From Prorocentrum cordatum (taxonomy: Eukaryota; Sar; Dinophyceae; Prorocentrales; Prorocentraceae): DNA of 64,000 bases. Below, in pieces: positions 59,916-64,000 of the stretch. The stretch covers positions 3,515 through 67,514 of the forward strand of contig CAUYUJ010014557.1 in NCBI GenBank assembly GCA_963575745.1, given 5' to 3'. Every line of letters starts with the position of its first letter. Position 1 is the first letter of the stretch. The notes under the pieces are model-generated. The model had not been told where the DNA came from. It worked only from the letters and a program-made list of their open reading frames with translations, and did not search any database. A program made the translations under genes and the position numbers.

Positions 59916-59936
59916 TCTAGTCTTTTCGTCCGCGAG

Positions 59937-60108
59937 GCTCGTTCACCAGCACCTTCTGCGGCTCGCACGGCTACGCGCCCCCGGAGGTCATGGTCGAGGG
60001 CAGCAGGCACCACGGCTTCGCGGTGGACCTGTTCGCCCTGGGGGTGCTGGTCTACATGCTGCTGACGGGGGGCGAGGTCCACCGCGGCGAGGAGGAGCCG
60101 AAGACAAG
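59937..60108 (+). CDS. AGC-type protein kinase, exon 3 (activation segment to subdomain IX)
   Basis: Residue 170 on: GSFTSTFCGSHGYAPPEVM, then HGFAVDLFALGVLVYMLL and TGGEVHRGEEEPKT. FCGS and APPEV are the activation and P+1 loops (APE reads PPE here, keeping the Glu). The Asp of AVDLFALGV is the conserved subdomain IX residue. The 3' boundary is uncertain; coding potential fades after GAAGACAAG near 60108. Helices G to I and any C-terminal tail must lie on later exons, perhaps starting at 61225. Confidence 0.85.
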
Positions 60109-60164
60109 GGCGCCCTCCAGGGCGCGAAGTTATTCGCGCTTCGCGGTTCTCGTTCCTTCTCCCC

Positions 60165-60262
60165 CTCCTCCTCGTCCTCCTTTTTTCCCTCTGGGGGGGC
60201 GGCGCGAGAGCGCGAAGTTATTCGCGCTTCGCGGAGCGCGAAGCGCGAAGTTGGGAGCCCTA
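60165..60262. repeat. GCGCGAAGTTATTCGCGCTTCG palindromes
   Basis: GCGCGAAGTTATTCGCGC occurs at about 60120 and 60218, and GAGCGCGAAGCGCGAAG follows. Multiple small hairpins, inside kinase intron 3 if the gene continues. Confidence 0.8.
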
Positions 60263-60277
60263 GCGAAGAGAATCAGT

Positions 60278-60458
60278 ATCGTTCAACCGACCCCCATCCC
60301 CATCCCCATCCCCATCCAGAGCCCCGCCATCTCAGCGCCCCAGTTGGGGATACGCCCCTCGAAACCCGAAGGGAGCGGCCGATATCCCCATCTCGAGGGG
60401 TAGATCGGCCGGTGGGGCCAAGGCAACGCCCATGGGGATAGGGGTGGGTCAAACGATG
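60278..60458 (+). mobile_element. TIR element Y
   Basis: TATCGTTCAACCGACCCCCA at the left and GGGGTGGGTCAAACGATG at the right are inverted. (CCCCAT)n lies at the left and GCGGCCGATATCCCC inside. A related block lies at 60895-61035 and a weaker one at 17100-17170. Confidence 0.7.
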
Positions 60459-60496
60459 CTCAGAAGAGCAGCGGCACGAGCATACAGTCCGGAACT

Positions 60497-60690
60497 TCTG
60501 GATAGCGTGTCGCTCCACCAGTGCTGGCACACCAAACTTCGGCGCGACACGCTATCCACTTCTGGGTCCTCAGGCGTCAACGTCCCGAGCTTTTCCAAGC
60601 CTCCCTCCCCACGGAGCGGAGCGGCACGCTCTCAGCTCGCAGGGCATGGCGTGTCGCCAGGGCCGCCGCCGCGACACGCTGAGCAAAAGT
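60497..60690. repeat. GCGTGTCGC hairpins
   Basis: GGATAGCGTGTCGC (60500-60513) pairs with GCGACACGCTATCC (60543-60558). GGCGTGTCGC (60646) then pairs with GCGACACGCTGAG (60670). Confidence 0.8.
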
Positions 60691-60702
60691 TCCTGACCGT
60701 GA

Positions 60703-60768
60703 GCCGTTGGAGCTCCGCGCGGGGCTCTCAGATCGGCGCGGGGCCCCCCCTCCCAGCACTGAGATAAG
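60703..60768 (+). mobile_element. Element A copy 10, short remnant
   Basis: TTGGAGCTCCGCGCGGGGCT, CTCAGATCGGCGCGGGG, then the other side GCACTGAGATAAGGACC; arms without the core. Confidence 0.6.
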
Positions 60769-61034
60769 GACCACTTTGGGCTCCGGAGGGGCTTTGGCTT
60801 TACGGCCGTTCCTCAGATCCAGGTTGTGGCACCTACTCGTGGCCGAGGCTCGCCGTGACCAGAACGTTCCTCGTTCGTCACTCCCTTATGCGACCTATCC
60901 TCATCCCCACTGGGCCATGGTATCTAAGCCCCACCAGCCCAGCCCCGCAGGTGGAGATAGGCCCCGCGATACCCGAATGGAAAACAGGGCATACCCCCAC
61001 CCACGGGGGCAAGTCGGCCAGAAGGGCAGCGGCC

Positions 61035-61188
61035 ACGCCACTGGCCTCCTCCTCCTCCTCCCCCTCCTCCTCCTCCTCCTCCTCCTACTCATCCTCCTCC
61101 TCCTCCCCCTCCTCCTCCTCCTCCTCCTCCTCCTCCTCCTCTCCTCCTCCTCCCCCTCCTCCTCCCCCTCCTCCTCCCCCTCCTCGGA
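61035..61188. repeat. TCC tract
   Basis: About 150 bases of (TCC)n. Confidence 0.95.
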
Positions 61189-61224
61189 TCAACGATGCTC
61201 ATGCGGTGGCACGACAGCTGCATG

Positions 61225-61398
61225 TCTACACAGCTTGCTGCCCCCCCGGAGGAGGTGCGGCTGCCCCCCGAGGACGCCCGGGGCCTCCGGGAGCTCCTGG
61301 GCGGCGTGCCCTTCGAGCTGTACTCTGCGGGGCACGGCATGCTCGGCCCGGCCGGCTCCCGGCACCGGGTGGAGATGGAGGCCTCGGGAGCGCCCAAG
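61225..61398 (+). CDS. Possible further kinase exon, ended by element F
   Basis: Reads PPEEVRLPPEDARGLRELLG, then GVPFELYSAGHGMLGPAG and SRHRVEMEASGAPK. LPPEDARGLRELL could be helix G/H of a kinase C-lobe in a divergent form, but no diagnostic motif is present. ACACAG precedes CTTGCTGCC at 61230 as a possible 3' splice site. Element F starts immediately after the Pro-Lys codons. Either a continuation of the 58.6-kb kinase or another gene. Confidence 0.4.
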
Positions 61399-61730
61399 TC
61401 GGGGGCAACGGTAGGGGGTCTTCTTTCTCCTCCTCCTCCTCCTCCTCCTCCTCCTCCTCCTCCTCCTCCTCCTCCTCCCTCCTCCTCCTCCTCCTCCTCC
61501 TCCTCCTCCTCCTCCTCCTCCTCCTCCTCCCCCTCCTGGGATAGGCACAGGGGGGGATGCATCGACCCCCAATCGCCCATTGTTCGCCGATAGGGGCCCG
61601 ATAGCCCCAACCTGCACAGGAAGGTGCGGATGCACTATCGGAGGCCTATCGCCGATCTATCGGCGATGTATCGCCGATTCCAGGTTGATTCCTCACCCCC
61701 TATGCCAGTCCCCCCTATCGTTGCCCCTCA
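61399..61730 (+). mobile_element. Element F copy 3 enlarged by a TCC tract
   Basis: TCGGGGGCAACGGTAGGGGG, then (TCC)n (61428-61532), then GGGATAGGCACAGGGGGGGA and the standard F body to CCTATCGTTGCCCCTCA. Flanks CCAAG and CCTAG (4 of 5). The microsatellite sits between the left TIR and the body. Confidence 0.88.
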
Positions 61731-61742
61731 CCTAGGGGTAGG

Positions 61743-61948
61743 TCGGGAGCGGCCAAGAGTAGGGGGATGACCAGGAGAGGGGGGTGGACGTCGTGGCGGG
61801 GGCCATGGTCCAGATTTCGTGGCGCCTCTTCTCGTCTCAGTGCGTCCCCAGCCCCGCCCCCCCCCCCTGGGCCGCGCACGTGCCGCCGCCATGACTTGCG
61901 CCCCCCCCCCCCCCCCCCCTTTGGACCCCCCCTCCTGGCCGCCCCCGA
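61743..61948 (+). mobile_element. Element I copy 4 with both ends
   Basis: TCGGGAGCGGCCAAGAGTAG at the left is inverted as CTCCTGGCCGCCCCCGA at the right. The interior has CCAGATTTCGTGGCGCC and TGGGCCGCGCACGTGCC. Confidence 0.85.
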
Positions 61949-61975
61949 GGAGGGGAACACACAAGGACATACCCA

Positions 61976-62336
61976 CAAAAACTCGGAAGCCCGCGCGGAT
62001 TCCTGAGGAGGAGGAGGAGGAGGAGGAGGAGGAGAGGAGAGGAGGAGAGGAGAGGAGGAGGAGGAGAGGAGGAGGGGTGAGGAGGAGGGTGAGGAGGAGG
62101 AGGAGGAGGAGGAGGAGGAGGAGAGAGAAGGAGGAGGAGGAAGGGAGGGAGGAGGAGGAGGAGAGGAGGAGAGGAGAGGATGGGGAGGAGGAGGAGGAGG
62201 AGGAGGAGGAGGAGGCATGGGGAGGAGGAGGAGAGGAAGGAGAGGAGGAGGAGGAGGAGGAGGAGGAGGGGGAGGGGGAGGAGGAGGATCGGCGCCGGGG
62301 CCCGCTGGCGGCGCCTCCGGCGCCGCCTCTCGAGTC
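61976..62336 (+). mobile_element. Element A copy 11 split by a GGA tract
   Basis: Left arm CTCGGAAGCCCGCGCGGATT, then (GGA)n (62008-62288), then GGATCGGCGCCGGGGCCC and GGCGGCGCCTCCGGCGCCGC. The right arm is lost. The tract lies at the same place in the element as at 28640. Confidence 0.8.
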
Positions 62337-62424
62337 TCTGCCGCGCCGCGGGCCTTTCCGCCCGGCTGCGGGCCCCGGGGCCTGCACGGCTCGGTCCAGC
62401 CCCAGGGCATCCGGGAGGGGAAGA

Positions 62425-62516
62425 AACAGTCAAGAAATAGTCTGGGGACGAGTTCTTTTGCTACGTTTGAGCATTTTTGAAGCACTTTTTAAATATTTTG
62501 ATATTTTCAGGAGGAG
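62425..62516 (+). mobile_element. Element B remnant left of C
   Basis: GTCAAGAAATAGTCTGGGGA, CGAGTTCTTTTGCTA and TTGAAGCAC match the interior of the B composite at 63331. Both B ends are missing. Confidence 0.8.
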
Positions 62517-62672
62517 GAAAAAAGCACACAGGCACAATTGATCCTCGATACCCCCGAAAGTATGGGAAAATACTGGAAGTGGGGGGGGAGACAAAGACCC
62601 AGAAAAGATTGGAAAAATATGGGGAACCCTTTTCTTTGTGTGTACTTCTTTGTGTGTCCTGGGGCCCCTTCA
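62517..62672 (+). mobile_element. Element C copy 5
   Basis: TCAGGAGGAGGAAAAAAGCA to GTCCTGGGGCCCCTTCA. It is joined on the left to the same B position as copy 6. Confidence 0.88.
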
Positions 62673-62811
62673 GACCTGCCGCCGAAGAGTGAGGACTGGG
62701 GCTCCAGAGTCGTGCTTGCTTCCGGTGCCTCGGCGTGTTTGCGCGCCGTGTCGGATCTCAGGGAGATCTCGTCGGGGGAACGAATCATGACATGAACATA
62801 AAATCAGAGGC

Positions 62812-63032
62812 CCGATTCATCAGGGGTAACTCGGGTCAGGGATAACTCGGGTTCGTTTTTCGGGAGTCCGAGCCCGAGTTACCCCTGACCCGAGTTACCC
62901 CGGATAACTCGGGCGTCCAAAGCCCCACATCATCAGGGATAACTCGGGTCAGGGATAATGCGGGTTCGTTTTTCGGGAATCCAAACCCGAGTTACCCCGG
63001 ACCCGAGATACCCCGGATAACTCGGGCGTCCA
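62812..63032. repeat. Two tandem TAACTCGGG palindromic units
   Basis: CAGGGATAACTCGGGT, GGGTTCGTTTTTCGGGA, CCCGAGTTACCCC and ACTCGGGCGTCCAA occur in order twice (62817-62920 and 62935-63032). Each unit folds into a long hairpin around TTCGTTTTTCGGGA. Confidence 0.9.
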
Positions 63033-63034
63033 AT

Positions 63035-63190
63035 AAAAACTCGGAGGCCCGCGCGGATTTCCCGGATCCGCGCTGGGGCCCCCGGGCGGCGCCTCTGGCG
63101 CCGCCCCTGGCGCGCTCCGCGCGCCAGGGAGGGGGGTCTAGCGCGGATCCGAGAAATCCGCACGGACCTCCGAGTTGTTATGTTTATGTC
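63035..63190 (+). mobile_element. Element A copy 12, complete
   Basis: CTCGGAGGCCCGCGCGGATT to AATCCGCACGGACCTCCGAG, with the full core hairpin, then TTATGTTTATG as in other A tails. Confidence 0.92.
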
Positions 63191-63330
63191 ATTATTCGTT
63201 TCCCTACTCATGGCCGTGGTGGATCTCAGGGCCGTGGCCAGGAGATTGCCTTGGGCCGTGGCCGCGTCCCCTGGCCCACCCTCGTGCTCGCACATGCCTC
63301 GGGCCACGATCTGCGAGCCCCCCCCCAGTG

Positions 63331-63662
63331 GTAAGTCGGGCGCGTCCCTCTACAGGAGGCAGATTCAAAAATAGTCAAAAAATGGTCTGTGGACGAGTTC
63401 TTTCGCTATTTGGGATCATTGTTGAAGCACTCTTGGATTATCTTAATATTTTCAGGAGGAGGAAAAACGCATAAACACAATTAATCGTCGACTCCCCAGA
63501 TCATATGGGCAACTATGGGAAGTGGGGGGAAGACAGAAACCCCGAAACCATGGGGAATCCTGTTTTTTTGTGTGTGTGTGTGTATGTATTTACTTGCGTG
63601 TCCCAGGGCCCCTTCCATATTTTTCGCCCAAAAGCCCCCTGTAGGGGGACAGGCCCGACCTG
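63331..63662 (+). mobile_element. Element B copy 6 carrying nested C (composite)
   Basis: GTAAGTCGGGCGCGTCCCTC to CTGTAGGGGGACAGGCCCGA. Removing 63452-63616 and one ATATTT restores a normal B of about 160 bases. Confidence 0.93.
63452..63616 (+). mobile_element. Element C copy 6, nested in B, 6-bp TSD
   Basis: TCAGGAGGAGGAAAAACGCA to GTCCCAGGGCCCCTTCC. ATATTT flanks exactly (63446-63451, 63617-63622). A (GT)n run lies near its right end. Confidence 0.93.
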
Positions 63663-63663
63663 A

Positions 63664-63785
63664 CCCCAGCTGGGCGCCCCGCCGAAGGTCGGCGGCGCCC
63701 TGGTCGTCGCCTCCGCGCCCCTGGCGGCCTGCCGGGAGCCCCGCCAGGACGACCCGCACGACGGCGAGGATCCAGGGCAAGTTAG
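63664..63785 (+). CDS. Possible orphan exon
   Basis: GC-rich open segment after element B with several open frames (for example WAPRRRSAAPWSSPPRPW). It is kept only because it sits between elements as the other candidates do; weak. Confidence 0.12.
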
Positions 63786-63834
63786 AGGGGGGGGGCAGCA
63801 GGGCTCATCGGTGGCTCTGCAGGAGTTTTTGTCC

Positions 63835-63912
63835 TGCTCCTCCTCCTCCTCCTCCTCCTCCTCCTCCTCCTCCTCCTTCTCCTCCTCCTCCTCCTCCTCC
63901 TCCTCCTTCTCC
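63835..63912. repeat. TCC tract
   Basis: (TCC)n with TTC slips. The remaining bases to 64000 show nothing recognised. Confidence 0.95.
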
Positions 63913-64000
63913 GAGGGGGGGACAGCAGGGATCGTCGGTGGCGGTCGCGAGGTTTGTTTTTTTTTATTGCACAGCCAAGGCATCGCGCGTTGGCCCGCCC

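Larger units (their letters stand above)
59290..59936 (+). other. Kinase intron 2 (GC-AG), containing elements A and B
   Basis: From GCCCGCGACG to CGTCCGCGAG. The phase-1 join gives RLAYGSFTSTFCGS, the expected activation segment. The intron holds A (59335-59468), about 280 bases of unassigned sequence, then B (59753-59915). Two elements in one intron suggest that the second landed in an existing intron. Confidence 0.75.

Overview
The window reads as nuclear DNA of a dinoflagellate (Alveolata). It is very GC-rich. It is packed with short inverted-repeat transposons, decayed non-LTR retrotransposons and long (TCC)n/(GGA)n tracts. Its one convincing protein-coding gene is broken by introns that begin GC rather than GT and consist largely of transposon sequence. 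A 19-nt stretch at 23672 closely resembles the dinoflagellate spliced leader. No rRNA, tRNA, CRISPR array, bacterial operon or organelle gene was recognised.

Layout. 1-5.4 kb: trinucleotide arrays, D and A elements, and a minus-strand LINE relic (about 3.1-5.1 kb). 5.6-10 kb: a dense mosaic of elements C, G, V, E, L, A, H, M, B and F. 10.4-13 kb: a 93-bp coding-phase minisatellite and a decayed tyrosine-recombinase-like gene. 13-19.2 kb: low-complexity sequence with D and I elements and a CATA/CATG satellite. 20.6-22.5 kb: a LINE endonuclease-region relic. 23.5-25.7 kb: the spliced-leader-like relic and a 1.6-kb element with inverted ends. 26-36 kb: purine/pyrimidine tracts, a tandem D duplication and a LINE 3' end (33.5-34.3 kb). 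36-50 kb: many nested TIR elements, an antisense retroelement C-terminus (40.2-40.7 kb) and a 75-bp minisatellite. 50.8-53.7 kb: a LINE with reverse transcriptase and RNase H, itself invaded by elements K and B. 54-57.7 kb: K elements, partly as a tandem array. 58.6-60.1 kb: three exons of an AGC-type protein kinase. The remainder holds elements and possible further exons.

The main discovery is the element collection. I separate at least a dozen non-autonomous TIR families by eye; letters A to Y are local names. Several (C, G, H, N, probably F) share termini of the form 5'-TC(A/G)GG and 5-bp target-site duplications. B has 8-9-bp duplications and E has 2-bp ones. Element A supplies most of kinase intron 1, including a pyrimidine tract and 3' AG that recur in other A copies, and B with A fills intron 2. 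These behave like introners, transposons that create introns, which are known from dinoflagellates. Nesting (C in B, H in K, E in D, N in J) gives a relative insertion order. No transposase gene is visible, so all would need to be mobilised in trans.

Limits: splice sites were inferred by reading, not from transcripts. Repeat boundaries are by eye. Small orphan exons are given low confidence. Uninterrupted reading frames through (TCC)n, (GGA)n and (CAT)n tracts are not treated as genes.
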